From: Anaeromyces robustus
Lineage: Eukaryota > Neocallimastigomycota > Neocallimastigomycetes > Neocallimastigales > Neocallimastigaceae
Direction of reading: 5' to 3'
Assembly (NCBI GenBank): GCA_002104895.1
Contig: MCFG01000517.1
Coordinates: 1-38,723 of the forward strand
DNA: 38,723 bases
The position numbers and the translations under genes are program-made. The notes beneath the pieces are model-generated. The model was not told where the DNA came from. It worked only from the letters and a program-made list of their open reading frames with translations, and made no database searches. Shown in pieces: positions 25,676 through 38,338 of the stretch. Numbering within the stretch: the first letter of the stretch is position 1; each line of letters begins with the position of its first letter.

Positions 25676-27542
25676 TTAAACATTATTAATAGCACCATCC
25701 TTGTAATAACATTTTAATGTAACCTTAAATTCTGCCATTTGAATAAAGAAATGTTTCTATTTATTATTGAATATCATAAAAAATATTATATTATTTATAT
25801 TTATATATATATATATATAATAATAATAAATTGAAATCAATAATAAAGTTAATAATTATATTTAACCATATTAATATATATATACTGTATTAATATAAAA
25901 ATATATAATAATTTACCAATAATTGTGCTTGTTCTGGAGATAAAGAATCACCCTTTTTACAAACGGTATAATCATATAAACAAGTAACAACACCAGTTTT
26001 AAGTGTAGTTGGTAAACCTAATTGTCTTAATTGTGGTTCCATATTTGATGGGAATGGTAATTTATCAACACCTCTAGTAACTGGACCTATTATAAAAAAA
26101 ATTTTTTTTTTTTTCATATATATTAGTGATAAATTTAATTATAAAATATTTTTTACTCTATTTTAATATTTTTTTTTTATTTTCTATTCTTTTATTTTTA
26201 TTTTCTTTTTTTAACTTAATATATTCTAATTTATTTATTTATTATCTTACCAGCTGGAACGACAAAGTCATAAGTAGCAATGAATCCTGAACGAGCATAA
26301 TCTTCTTTTTTGAAATTTTCAAAGTATCTATTTTATTTTAAATATATTATTGGATATATTTTTTAATATATTTATTATTTTTAATTTTTTTTTTGTGAAA
26401 TATATATCTTTATATATTTTATATATTTATTAGTATTTTTTAAATATTTCTATTATTTACTCTTGAATTTCTTTTGGTGAGGCATCAGTAAAAAGTAAAC
26501 CAACATTACCAACTAAACGCTATAAAATATAAAACATTTAATTTTATCATAAAAGAAATAATTATATTAATAAAAGAATTATAATTATTATTAAAATTAT
26601 AAAAAGAAAAAAGTCTATATATATATATGTAATTCCAACTTTTATATAAATCGAATTTTTATATAAATACATACTTCAGCTAATTTACTTAAGTTTTCTT
26701 TATATTCTTCTTCTGGAGTATTACCTAAAGCTTTAGCCATAATTTTATTTTTACCAAAGAAAAATCTAATAGAATAATTTTAATAATTCATTAATTATTA
26801 CAGATTTCCAATCTATTTTTTTCTTTCTCTTTTTTTTTTTTTTTAAAAAAAAAATAAAAAAATAAATAAGGATATATTATTATATACCTTGAAGTATTCC
26901 AATCGCTTCTGACTTCTTTTAAATAATAGTTTCTCATATTATTTATATTGAAAACCCAAATGTATTGGAATTTGTCGACACATTTTTGAATCTTTTAATT
27001 AAGAAATAGATATATGTATATAGTTAATATTAAATACATATTTATTTTATTAATAAATATTAAAATTAAATTGGTTAAATATATATGTATTAAAAATATG
27101 TCAATAAAATATTTACTTGTTCTACTAAAAGTTCTTTTTCTTCACGACCCTTCTTTTGGGTTTTTGTAAGAGAAACTAAATATAAATGTTAGTATAAAAA
27201 ATTTTGTTTAGTGTTAAATTTCTTTTATTTAATAATAATAAAAAAAAAAGATTTATAAATTTTTATAGATATTTTATTAGAAATAATAATTTTTTTTGTT
27301 TCTAACGAAATGAAATTTAATATTGTGTTATTTGAATATTTTAAGATATTTTTAAATAATTTTATGGTTAAATCAGTATTTAAAAAATTGAAATATTTCA
27401 TTCGACAATTTTCCATAAAGATATTTACATTCTTTTAAATGTAAAAATAAATTTCCTTATTTTTTTTTTCACAATTTCTTTTTTATAATATTATTATTAT
27501 TGTATTATGCTAACCTAATTTGGATCTTTTTGACTTTGGCAT
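25676..27542 (-). CDS. MRT4: MRT4, 60S ribosome assembly factor (uL10/P0-like)
   Basis: Eight exons in minus order (27542-27515, 27175-27117, 26991-26888, 26765-26675, 26519-26461, 26327-26251, 26086-25917 and 25756-25676) give a 222-residue protein with phase kept at every GT-AG junction. It starts [10 protein letters not shown] like yeast Mrt4 (236 residues) and contains [44 protein letters not shown] and the C-terminal MAEFKVTLK. The last exon joins after LL to read [11 protein letters not shown], as in homologues; an AG nearer the end would break the frame. The family is nucleolar. It occupies the P-stalk site of pre-60S particles and is later replaced by P0. The start region is rich in Lys/Arg, and there is no acidic tail like that of animal MRTO4. 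It shares a short divergent promoter with the Yop1-like gene. Confidence 0.97.
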
Positions 27543-28203
27543 TGTTTTAAAATTTTATATTATTTAGAAATAAAATAAATACTTTAATACTTTAATATTT
27601 AAAATATTAATAATATCTAGTTTTTCTGTAATTTTTTTTTTTTTTTTTTTTTTTTAAATTATTTAAAAAAAAATATTAATTTTATGTTTTTTTAAAGTTT
27701 TAAACCAATCAATATTAAATATATATACCTTGATTGGATTTAATTGAATCAAAATAAAAAATACATATAACCACCATAAAATTTATAAAATATGTTATTA
27801 TGACATAAAACTATTCTTTTTGTTTCAAATTTTTGTAATTTATTATATATTAAAAATTTATTATTTTAAATTAAATTTAATTAAAAAATTCTATCATATT
27901 TTATAATATTTAAAAAAAATTTTTTTTTTTAATTTTTTTTTCTTTATTCAACATTTTTTTTTATTTTTAAAAAAAAAAAAAATATAATTTTTATAATTTC
28001 AAATAATTGAATTTATAATTTAATAATAGCATATTAATAATAGCAATAAAATTAAATTAATTTAAAAAAAAATTAATTTAAAAATAATAAAAAACAAAAT
28101 AATTAAAAAATTAAAATAAAAAAACAATATTTTTAAAAATAATAATTTCAAAATTTATTTTTTTGTAAATATATATAAAACATAAATTTTTTATTTTACA
28201 AAA
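27543..28203. promoter_or_regulatory. bidirectional promoter MRT4 / YOP1-like
   Basis: 661 bp between divergent start codons, the shortest spacer between genes in the window. It contains a mirror pair of CCAAT elements (27705-27712 and 27730-27737) about 165-195 bp before the MRT4 start and about 470 bp before the other gene. The rest is A/T with long T and A runs. Confidence 0.65.
27705..27737. promoter_or_regulatory. inverted pair of CCAAT boxes
   Basis: CCAATCAA (27705-27712) and its exact reverse complement TTGATTGG (27730-27737) are separated by 17 bp of A/T. CCAAT is the binding site of the fungal HAP/NF-Y complex. The symmetry fits a two-way promoter. Function is inferred. Confidence 0.5.
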
Positions 28204-28625
28204 ATGATTGACTTAAAGAGAGGAAAGGAAAAGGTTCAAAATAAGGATTTCACTCCAAAGGAACTTGGTACCTTAGCTGGTACTTTTATTCTTCTTTTAT
28301 ATTTAGCTACTTATCCATTCTTTGGTAGACTTTTTGCTGATATTGTAAGTTGGAAATTTATAATTCGAAAAATTTTATTATTTTTTTTTTTTAAAAAAGC
28401 AAAATTTACATATTTAAGTATAATCTAATATATATTAAAAGTTATTGTTTATTTTTCTCGGTATAAAATTAAATTATAACAACAACAATAACAATAATAA
28501 TAAAAGAAATAACGATATATATAATATTTAATAAAAATATTGTCATATCGTTCGATTGAAAATTTATTTAATATTATTTTTTTAAAATATTTATTATTAA
28601 AAAATATTAAATTTTGAAATATGAA

Positions 28626-28669
<44 letters not shown>

Positions 28670-29266
28670 TACAATAATTTATATATAAATCTAAAACTCT
28701 AATAAATTATCATCTTTAATTTTAATAATAAATATTTGTAGATTGCTTTTGTATATCCAGCATACAAATCTTTCCAAGCTTTAAATTACAAAACTGGTGG
28801 CTATGACAAAAGAAAGGAAGTATGTATCGAAATATTAAAATAATTATAATATATAAAAATTATTTTTTAATTTATATAAAATTATTTTTTAATTTATAAT
28901 TAATCTTTATTTTTTTTTTAATTTTAGCTTTTAATCTACTGGGTTACTTTAGCTATATTTTATGTATTTGAAGCCATTTCAAGGACTCCAGAAAAAGTCA
29001 GATTATACTATATTTACAGATCTTTAATTACTCTTTGGTTATATTTACCACAAACTAGAGTAAGTTTTATTATATAATATAAAATATTATATTATATTTA
29101 ATATTTATTAATATATAATAATATATTAAATTTTTTATTATTATTATTATTATTATTAATTTAGGGTGCTGAAATTATTTACAACAACGTTATTAGAGTT
29201 GTTTTAAAGCATAATCAAGAATCTATTGATAAAACTGTTAAAAATATTGTTAACAAAAATAAATAA
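28204..29266 (+). CDS. YOP1: TB2/DP1/HVA22 family ER-shaping protein (Yop1/REEP5-like)
   Basis: Four exons (28204-28344, 28742-28819, 28928-29059 and 29165-29266), in frame with GT-AG introns, give 150 residues (yeast Yop1 is 180). After a short charged N-terminus (MIDLKRGKEK) come two hydrophobic blocks, about residues 24-58 and 78-118. They contain the family signatures FVYPAYKSFQAL and YWVTLAIFYVFEAI and the following LPQTRGAEIIY. Each block should form a membrane hairpin wedged into the outer leaflet of ER tubules, generating curvature. The C-terminal 30 residues are charged and may be an amphipathic helix. Intron 1 is nearly 400 nt and includes a run of 37 T. The longer C-terminal tail of yeast Yop1 is missing. 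The family call is firm. Whether it is the orthologue of Yop1 or of another REEP is less certain. Confidence 0.94.
28629..28665. repeat. T37 homopolymer in YOP1-like intron 1
   Basis: An uninterrupted run of 37 T about 76 nt before the 3' splice site of intron 1. A comparable run of 35 A (29421-29455) lies about 155 nt after the stop codon. Exact lengths are prone to sequencing error. Confidence 0.9.
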
Positions 29267-29413
29267 ACTTGAACGACAACCCAAATCATAATAATTACAA
29301 TTATAATAAAATAAAGCATTATACATATCAAATAAATTATAAATTATAAATTATAAAAAATAATTAAAACCGTATTTTTTTAACATATTTATTAATATAT
29401 AAATATTAATAAT

Positions 29414-29456
<43 letters not shown>

Positions 29457-30137
29457 AGCAATAATGAATTAAAGTTATTACTTAAAGTATACTATCTGTT
29501 GACTTTAATTTAATAAAGCTTTGTATAAATAATAATAATGTATATGTATTTATTTATTTGTTATTTTTTTTTATGTATTAATATATATATAAAGAAATAT
29601 ACATAAATAAATCATTAAATTATAAAGCAAAAATATATATTATTATATAAACAAAATTCATATTATTATAATAAATATTTTTCTCAAATTAAAATGAATA
29701 CTCATTTTTAATTTAAATAAGAGAAAATATAATAAATATTAAATAAAAATAACATCTATAATAATAATAATAATATTAATAATAAATCATTAATAATATT
29801 TATGGGTTACAAGTAATTTTCATCATTATAATAATTCATTAAATAAATAAATATTTTTTTTAGTATGAAATTACTACAAAATTTTCTTTTTATAGTATAA
29901 TTAATTTTGGTATAATTGTAATTGTAATATGACCGTTCTTAAATTTAAAAAAAAAAATTTTAAAAAATATTCTATATTATATATTTTATAATGGATCAAT
30001 ATTATAATATAACATTTCTTATATTAGAATATATTTTTAATTAATTAAGTAATGTAAAGTGGTTATCAAGATATATAAAATTACAATAATATTAATATTA
30101 TAATATAATAAATATTATTTATTATAATTTTTTTTTT

Positions 30138-30168
<31 letters not shown>

Positions 30169-31567
30169 TGTTTTTTATTTTATGGTTTTGGATATTTTTT
30201 TATAGATTATTGCCATATTTGTAACAAATTATAATTTTTATTTAATTAAACTTTTTAACCATTGACCATTTATTAATTATTACATTTATATTAAGTTGGA
30301 AACTAAACTGAAATTTTATCTAATTTATTATATATAATTTATAATATTTTTTTTATTATTATTATTAATTATTACTGTTTTATTATTAAATAAAATAATA
30401 TATTTATAATATATTAAATATATTTATGATTAATTTAAAATAATAAATAATATATAAATTTTATATTATATATATTGAATGTATTGTATTTATTACATTA
30501 CAATATATTATGTTATTTTGTTTTATATATTATTTTAAATTATTTGTTATTGACAAATAAAATATGAAATAAAACGGCGGTTTTTTTTTTTATAAACTTT
30601 GATATATAATATATATAATATAGATAATATAATTATAATTAAAAAATATGTTTAAACATCATTAAAATATCAGCAATGAATTTTATATACCATGAAAAAA
30701 AAAAAAAAAACAGTAATATTTAGAATTTTAACTTCTTTATTATTATAATAATGGTTATTATAATAAATAATTATATTTTATCTTGTACATATACTTTTAT
30801 TATTTTATTATTTATAATGTGACGTGACGACTTTGTTCTACATTTTTTTAAAAAAATTTTTTTCCTTTTTTTTTTTTTTTTTCTATTTCTGTATATAAAT
30901 AATAATTAAAATATTACCATAATAGCAATAATATTAATTATAAACAAATAAACAAATAAACAAATAAATAAATAAATAAATAAAAAAAATAAAAAAAAAA
31001 TTAATTTATCTATTTTTCATTCATTTATTTATTTATATAAAACTATTTATTTATCTATTTATTTATTTATCTATTTATCTATCTATTTATTTATCTATTT
31101 ATCTATTATTTATTTATCTATCTATTTATTTATTTATCTATTTACTTATTATTATTTATATTTATTTATTATATAATATTAATATTAAAATAATAATAAA
31201 TTTTGTACTCTTGTGAAATTATTCACATTTTCATAATATTAATTATACATTAAATTTGATTTATTTTATATATTATAATTATATAATAATATTATATATA
31301 AAATTTAAAAAATATATATTATTAATCAAATCATTTAATTATGATTTATATATTTATATAATGAAAAAGTTGTATAATTAAATTTTAAATACAATATTAA
31401 TTTATCACAGTTTTTGTTTTATATAATATAATATCTATTTTTTATATCGCAATCACCTATTTTTTTTTTTTTATATTTTTTCAGTTGTTATTAAAACAAT
31501 AAAAAAAAAATATTAATAATAATTAATTAAATATATATATTTTAAATAGAAAAAAAAATATATCAAA
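29267..31567. other. 2.3 kb spacer upstream of an unknown gene
   Basis: No coding region seen. It contains a 35-nt A run (29421-29455), a GC-containing AAAACGGCGG at 30571-30580, the motif GTGACGTGACGAC at 30819-30831, and a compound ATTT/ATCT microsatellite at about 31017-31160. The part near 31568 is presumably the promoter of the downstream gene. Confidence 0.65.
31017..31160. repeat. compound (ATTT/ATCT)n microsatellite
   Basis: About 140 bp of interleaved TTTA and TCTA units with short interruptions, preceded by an AAAT tract at about 30950-30985. It lies 400 bp upstream of the next start codon. Confidence 0.9.
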
Positions 31568-32767
31568 ATGGCTGACGATTCAGGAAAATATGATCCAAAT
31601 AGTAAAATTAACAAAAAATTACAATCATATTATTTCAATAATACAGTAAATAATAATGAAGTTACTTTCTCTAAACCTATATCAAAAAAACCAAAAAGAG
31701 ATTCTTTTATTCAAGTCGATCCACAGGAATTACCAGAAGTTGAAAGTACATCATTAGGTATTGACTTATCTAATCTTGATTCTATTATTACTTCAGATGT
31801 TCAAGATTTATTTAATACAACATGGAAAGATGTGGATACCTCTTTAAATCTTGAATTCGAAAATTTAAATTTAGATAAAGCTCCTCTTGATTTATCTGTA
31901 ACAACAGAAAAATATGAAAAAGAAAATACTATTTCATTAGAAAATACTTTAGCTGATATGATTAGAAAAGCATATGACCAAAATTCTTTATTTTAAGTTC
32001 AAGAGGTGATTTTGTTTGTTTCTATTGTAAGTCCGATGCTGCTATTGGTTGTACTAAAGATTGTCAGAATAAAGAAATTATGAAACAAATGCAACAAGAC
32101 TTAGTTTATTTAAAAGAATTATGGGAGGTAAATATTTTTTTTCTTTCTTTCTTTTTTTTTTTTTTTTAATATTTATTTTTATAATTTTTCCTTTTAACTT
32201 ATTTATTTATTAAATTTCGTATTTATATAAACTGATAATTATTTATTCATATTTGTATTTATATTTATATTTATACATATATAATAATAATTATAATAAT
32301 TATAATAATAATAATAATAAATATTAATTATAAATAATAATAACAACTACAACAATAATATTTAGAGTGCTGAATATATGATATCAAGAGGTGAAATGGA
32401 AGAAAATTTCGAAGAATTTTGTGATTATTATAAAAAACATTCTGAAAAGGATTTATTTACTGAATTTATGAATTTAAAAATTATCGATTGCATAAGAAAT
32501 AACCAAAACAATTTACAAACTATTGAAGATACATACAAAGCCGCAGAACCAAAATTTGAATCTGATACTTTAATAGGTTTTTCTCGTTTAAATAAATTAG
32601 AATTTAAAGACATTACAAATAGACAAGCCAATGCTTTAGCTAACGCTTTCAAATGTACTCAACCAGAAAACTTTTCTGAAAATTCTTCCAAAGAACTTGA
32701 AGTTATTTATGAAATTGTTAGACTTATTTGCATATTCACTTCAAAGGAATTCATTGAAGCTCATTAA
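31568..32767 (+). CDS. uncharacterised protein with a Cys cluster, frameshifted
   Basis: I do not recognise this protein. Exon 1 starts MADDSGKYDP and reads in frame to TAA at 31994-31996. The sequence then continues in the -1 frame as FFILSSRGDFVCFYCKSD, which looks equally coding. It runs to a clean donor (GAG, then GTAAAT) at 32127 and joins in phase to exon 2 (32366-32767), ending IFTSKEFIEAH. One extra base between 31975 and 31994 would give a protein of about 320 residues. The N-terminal half is acidic and hydrophilic with a KKPKR motif. The middle has C-x2-C-x7-C-x3-C, a possible zinc site. The C-terminal 170 residues are helical in character. An intron from GTAACA near 31909 to the AG before TCCGAT also keeps frame, but it would remove coding-like sequence richer in GC than any intron here. 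It may be a young pseudogene, or a gene with a one-base sequence error. Confidence 0.65.
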
Positions 32768-33071
32768 GCAATAAATTCAAAAAAAAAAAAAAAAAAAAAT
32801 AAAAATAATAATAACAAAAACAATATCATAATTTTCCCTTACTTTTCTATTCAATTCATTCTTTTGTTTTTTATAATCTTCTACAATTAATATATTTATA
32901 TATTATATTTTTTTAATTTCATTTTTATTTTGTTTTATATATTATAAATTATTAGTTTTTTTGGTACATTATAATAAACAAAATAAAACAAAATAAAAAA
33001 CAAAAAAAACAAAAAACAAAAATTAAAAATAAAAGACAATATTGAAAATGAATATATAAATATATATAAAA

Positions 33072-33105
<34 letters not shown>

Positions 33106-34202
33106 AATATAAAACAAAAAATAATATTTTTTATAAATTATAACATTATATAATAAAAAATTATAAAAAATATATATATATAAGGTATAAAAATTAACAA
33201 ACAAACATTTTTAAAAGATTATATATATATATTTTTACAAATCAAAAATATTGAAAAAAAAAAAAAATATTTGAAATATTTATCTACGATATATATAAAA
33301 ATAGAAAGTATATATGTGTATAATTTATAAAAATAATGTATACTCAATATAAATACATTAATTATGATATACTCATATATAAATCATAGAAAAACTCTAG
33401 TAAAAGAAAATAGAAAATGATAAACCAATTAATTTATCAAAAAAAAAAAAAAAAAAAAAAATAAGTTTTTTTTTTTTTTTTTTAAACAATAATAATAATA
33501 ATTAAATATAAAAAAATAATATAATATGAAAATACATATTTATATAATATAATTTATTAGTAATAATAATAAAAAACTTTTTATATTTTATAGTTGTAAT
33601 AATATTTAACATATTTTATATCAAATTTATAATATTAACCGTTAATATATTTATTAAGTATATTTTTTTTTCTTTTTTGAAATAATTTATTATTAAATAT
33701 TATTTATTCACATTTTATAACTGTTACATATTATTATTATTAAATATCTTTTATTTTATTCAAAAAAAAAAAAAAAAAAAAAAATTAAACAGATACAAAG
33801 ATAAAAAAAAAAAAATAGAAAATAAAATTGAAATAAATAAAATAGAATAACCATCAAAATTCATATTATTATTTGTTGCATTAATTAATTATTTATTATT
33901 ATATATTTTTATTATGATTTTTTTATTTTATTTTTATTTTATTTTATTTGTTTTATTCTTTTTTTTTTTCCCGTTATTATCTAATATAGCTTAATAGTTA
34001 ATTTATAAAAAAAAAAAAATTATTTTATTTTTTACATATAAAAAATTTATAAATATTAGTAACATTTATTATAATGTTCTATAATAATAATAATTATTAT
34101 TACTTTTATATTATATTTATTTATATTATATTATATTATATTATATATATATTAATTAATTATATTATATTATATTAAAATTATTAGTTATAATATATTG
34201 AT
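32768..34202. other. convergent spacer
   Basis: 1435 bp between two 3' ends, all A/T with many homopolymers. Open frames in it (for example 32935-33204) are low-complexity artefacts of A/T runs. No RNA gene was recognised. Confidence 0.7.
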
Positions 34203-34814
34203 TTAATGTGTTTTATTATAGAAATATCTTTGAATATTAAATATAAAACTTTCTTCACCAAAGTTTGTTTCTACTTTTGCATAATTGAATAATCCAATAT
34301 TTGGATATAATTCAAGATCATCCGTGATAAAGTTTTTTACGGCTACTCCTAAGAATTTACCATTTTTAGTAAAGAATGCAAGATTATTTTTAAAATCAAT
34401 ACCACAACCTATAACATCATCTTGAACAAAAGTTTCTCCATACTTTTCAAGTATATTATTTTTATTAATACTTCCAGTATTATAATATATCCCATGAATA
34501 TAAACGATCTATTTAATATTTTTATATATGATTAATAATATTATATTTAATAAAATATTAATTATTTATTTTTAAATTAAATTAAAAACTTTATATCTAT
34601 ATTTCAAGTTATTAATTAATACTTAATAATTATTATTTATAAGAATCTTACCTGGATATTTTTGTAATTGAACTTTTGATGTTGAGAATCCAATAGACCA
34701 AGTATATAAACACTTTTTTAATGGTTTAGTCATTCCAACTTTAACTTCATAATAGAATAAATCCATATTTTTTTGATATTGGATTATTGGTTAAAATATT
34801 AAACCATCCTGATT
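34203..34814 (-). other. SPRY domain exons
   Basis: Two exons (34814-34652 and 34508-34203) encode a SPRY core. The N-terminal strand ESGWFNILTNNPIS joins the preceding exon at GAT G / AA. It is followed, after a one-base shift, by FYYEVKVG, WSIGFS and then DDVIGCGIDF, FFTKNGKFLGVA and LYPNIGLF. The order and spacing fit RanBPM-like SPRY domains. The stop is TAA at 34203-34205. Confidence 0.85.
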
Positions 34815-36707
34815 CTATTATATTTAATATAAAAATATATATAATTAGTATATATATATATACATATTTTTTTTTTTTTCATGTTTAAAATATTTTTATA
34901 TTACTATATATAAAATTTTATATAATCAAAAGGAAAAAAAAAATTTTTTTTTTATTTTTCATTTCATTTTACCATCATTATTATATATAATTAATTGATC
35001 TATTTCATTTAATCTTGCGACTTTTTTAACAATATTTTCTTTTTTTTTAGGTATATAATTTAATTCAGAATTTTTTTTATTATATATAATTAATGTATGC
35101 TTATGGAAATCAATATTGGCTTCAGCCCCAAATAAATGCATTTTTTTCTTATCTGAAACACTGTCAACATTATTATTAATTAAATTTTTTATAACAAAAT
35201 TTAAAGTATTATTAAAGTAAGAAGTTACTGATGATGAGTTTGATTTTCTTTTCATTTCAACCTTTCTTTTTTTATTTTTATTAGTAGGAGATACTAAAGA
35301 TGTTGTTTTTAAATCTTTAATATCTTTAATAATTTGTATCATCTTAATCTTTTTACGAATATTTTTTTGAATAGTTAAACTTTTAAAACCACGATCATTT
35401 TGGAAATCTAAAAAGTTTGTATAAAGTGTATGTTTATCTTTATTATGTTTTAAATTATGTTGATTTATTTTATAATATAATGCTTGATTTTTATTAAATT
35501 TCTTCTTTCTCTTTAATATACTTCCTTCTTTTTGTGTTATTTGACTAAGTGTCCATGTATCAAGTAAATTTTTCGAATCATACTTTAATAAAGCTTTATT
35601 TATATAATTTGAAATATTATTTGTTGTTTTTTCACTATTAATAGAATTATTCCTTTTTTTAGTTTTTAATTCATCGGGTAGTTTTTTATTTTGTTGTTCT
35701 TTTATATATATATATATATTATTATTAATTAATTAACAAAAAAATAAATCATTTAATATACATTATATTGTAAGATAAATAATAATAAAAGAATAAGAAT
35801 ATATTTTACATACCTATTATTTTGGATGCTTCAATAGTTTTTTGAACTAATTTATTCTTAAGATATTTAATACAACTATATAATATATTTATAAACTTCC
35901 AACATATTGAATAAATGGTATTATTTCTAAATAATTTTATAATCCAACATAAAATCATATATTGAATTTGGTTTTTCTTTTCTTCAAATTCTATATTTAT
36001 TTATTTATTTATTTATTTATTTTAATAATGATAAAATAATAAATTTTAATATTAATTATATATATATTTGATTATCATTTTTTTTATTAATTTATCTTAA
36101 ATTTTATATACTTACTTTTATATACTTTTTTCAAATTATCAAATTGAGGATTTTCTATTGGATTTGATTTTTTTGGAATAGTTAAAGATTTTCTCTACTT
36201 TTATTCCATTTTTCATAATTAAAATCAAATTTATAATCATTATCTAAATTATTCGTACTTGAAGAAACTGGGTTTTGATTTGATTCAATATTTGCCTAAG
36301 AGCAAGTAAATTATCAATACTTTTAAGTAAATTACATGAAGAGGAACTTCTTAATTTTTTATATTCTTTAAGATTACATTTTGTTTCTTCATCGAAAGTT
36401 GAAAGTAAATCCTTTATGAATGATTTTTCATTATTATTAAATATTAATTTATTTTCAGGTTCATTACTATTATTATTATTATTTATTTTCATTTTTAAAC
36501 CATATATCCATTAAAAATTCAATTTCTTGAGGAGTAAACATAGAAGATAGATTCTTATTATTATTTAATAATTGATTATTAATAGATGAAGTAATATCAA
36601 GAAGATCTTTTGAAACACTTCGAACAGGTTCAGATTTTAATGGTACAATAACAGGTTTTACTTTTGATTTATATCCATATGATTTTGGTATTTCAAATTT
36701 AAATGTA

Positions 36708-36751
<44 letters not shown>

Positions 36752-38221
36752 TAAATTTGTTGAGACTTCTATATCATTTTTTAATGGAGAGGATGGACGC
36801 CATTTTGGTGTTGTTGTTATTGGTGTTTTTCGTGGAGAAGTTTCAGAATGGTTTTTATATTCATTATTGTTATTATTATTATTATTACTATGATTATTGT
36901 TTTTATTCTGAACAATATGTTTTTTATTATGAGAATAATCATTTTCATATGAAGATATTAATTTATCATATTTTTTGAGTAATTTATTTCCAGCATAATA
37001 TTCTATTACTGGACTTTTCTTATTTTTAACTCTAACTTCATGATTAGTATCACTAAGTCTGTATTTTTTCCTTTCTTTAATTCCAGCTGATTGAGGAGAT
37101 TCACTCCATGGAACTTTATTATCTTTTTCTGAATAAATATCCCAAGTTAAAGGCTCATTATTGAAGTTGATATCAGCTGTTGAAATTAAATCATCATTAT
37201 TATAAAAGTATTGTTTAGTAGTATCGAGCATTAATTTATTATTTATATTATTATTATTATTATTATTGTTGTTGTTGTTATTATTATTATTAATATTATT
37301 GTTATTATTATTATTATTATTATATGGATTATGGTTAATTTTTGAACGGGTATTCTTATCTTCATTATTATAATTATAATCTTGTATAATTTGTTCAAAT
37401 AATCTATCTTGTTTATCATGAATAGATTTATCTCTTTCCGATTTATCTTCTTCATTTAAATAATTATTAAAAATAAAATTCAAAACATCTTTATCAAATT
37501 CAGGTGTATTTTTCTTTTTAAGAATGACTTTACTATCATCTTGATTAATATTTAAAGTTAATTTAGCTAATTTTTGATTTAAATCTTCGAAATGATTTTT
37601 AGTTATATTTTTTTCAGGATAAGATTTAGCAAAAGCGTTGGAAATAATATTAGGACAAAATGAACATTCATATAATAAATGATCAGATAATTTACTTTGT
37701 TTATTACACCATTGACATCCATTATTATAAAATGGACATTTAATTTCTATTGAAATTTCATCATTATTATTATTATTATTATTACTATTTTCCATTGATT
37801 TTATAGGTGAATTCGAACGATTTTGATTTTGTTGTCTTTGTTGTTTTTGTTCTTGTTCTTCATTTTCTTTAAAATCTCTAATTAATTTATCAATATAAAG
37901 GATTTTTCTATTTAATTCTGAATTATTAATTTCATCACCCAAATTATTTTTATTATTATCTATTTTTTGATTTATTAATTCTTTAATAGTACTATTTAAA
38001 TTATTTAATATTAATGGTTTTGATGAAACACTATCTTTTTTTGACTTATTATTTTATACATATATAGATATAAATAATAAAGTATAAACATATAATTATA
38101 TATTAAAAATATATATATACATAAAATCAAACATTAGATTTAATTATTCATTAGGATATTTTAAAAATTATATTAATGAAATTATTATAAATAATTTTAA
38201 AATATATTATTACATTTTATT

Positions 38222-38245
38222 TCTATTATTATTATTATTATTATA

Positions 38246-38336
<91 letters not shown>

Positions 38337-38338
38337 TT
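38222..38338. repeat. (ATT)n microsatellite at a splice donor
   Basis: About 115 bp of ATT on the plus strand, AAT on the coding (minus) strand. It fills the start of the intron 38045-38340 and begins within a few nucleotides of its GT. The unit is identical to the AAT that encodes poly-Asn in the neighbouring exons. Confidence 0.93.

Noticed and set aside
32935-33204. 89-residue Phe/Tyr/Leu-rich frame on the minus strand
   Set aside because: It covers A/T homopolymers in a convergent spacer, with no codon bias or domain.
36447-36482. A 36-nt intron that would bypass the first frame break of the TRAF/SPRY gene
   Set aside because: All other introns in the window are about 100 nt or longer; 36 nt is too short to splice.
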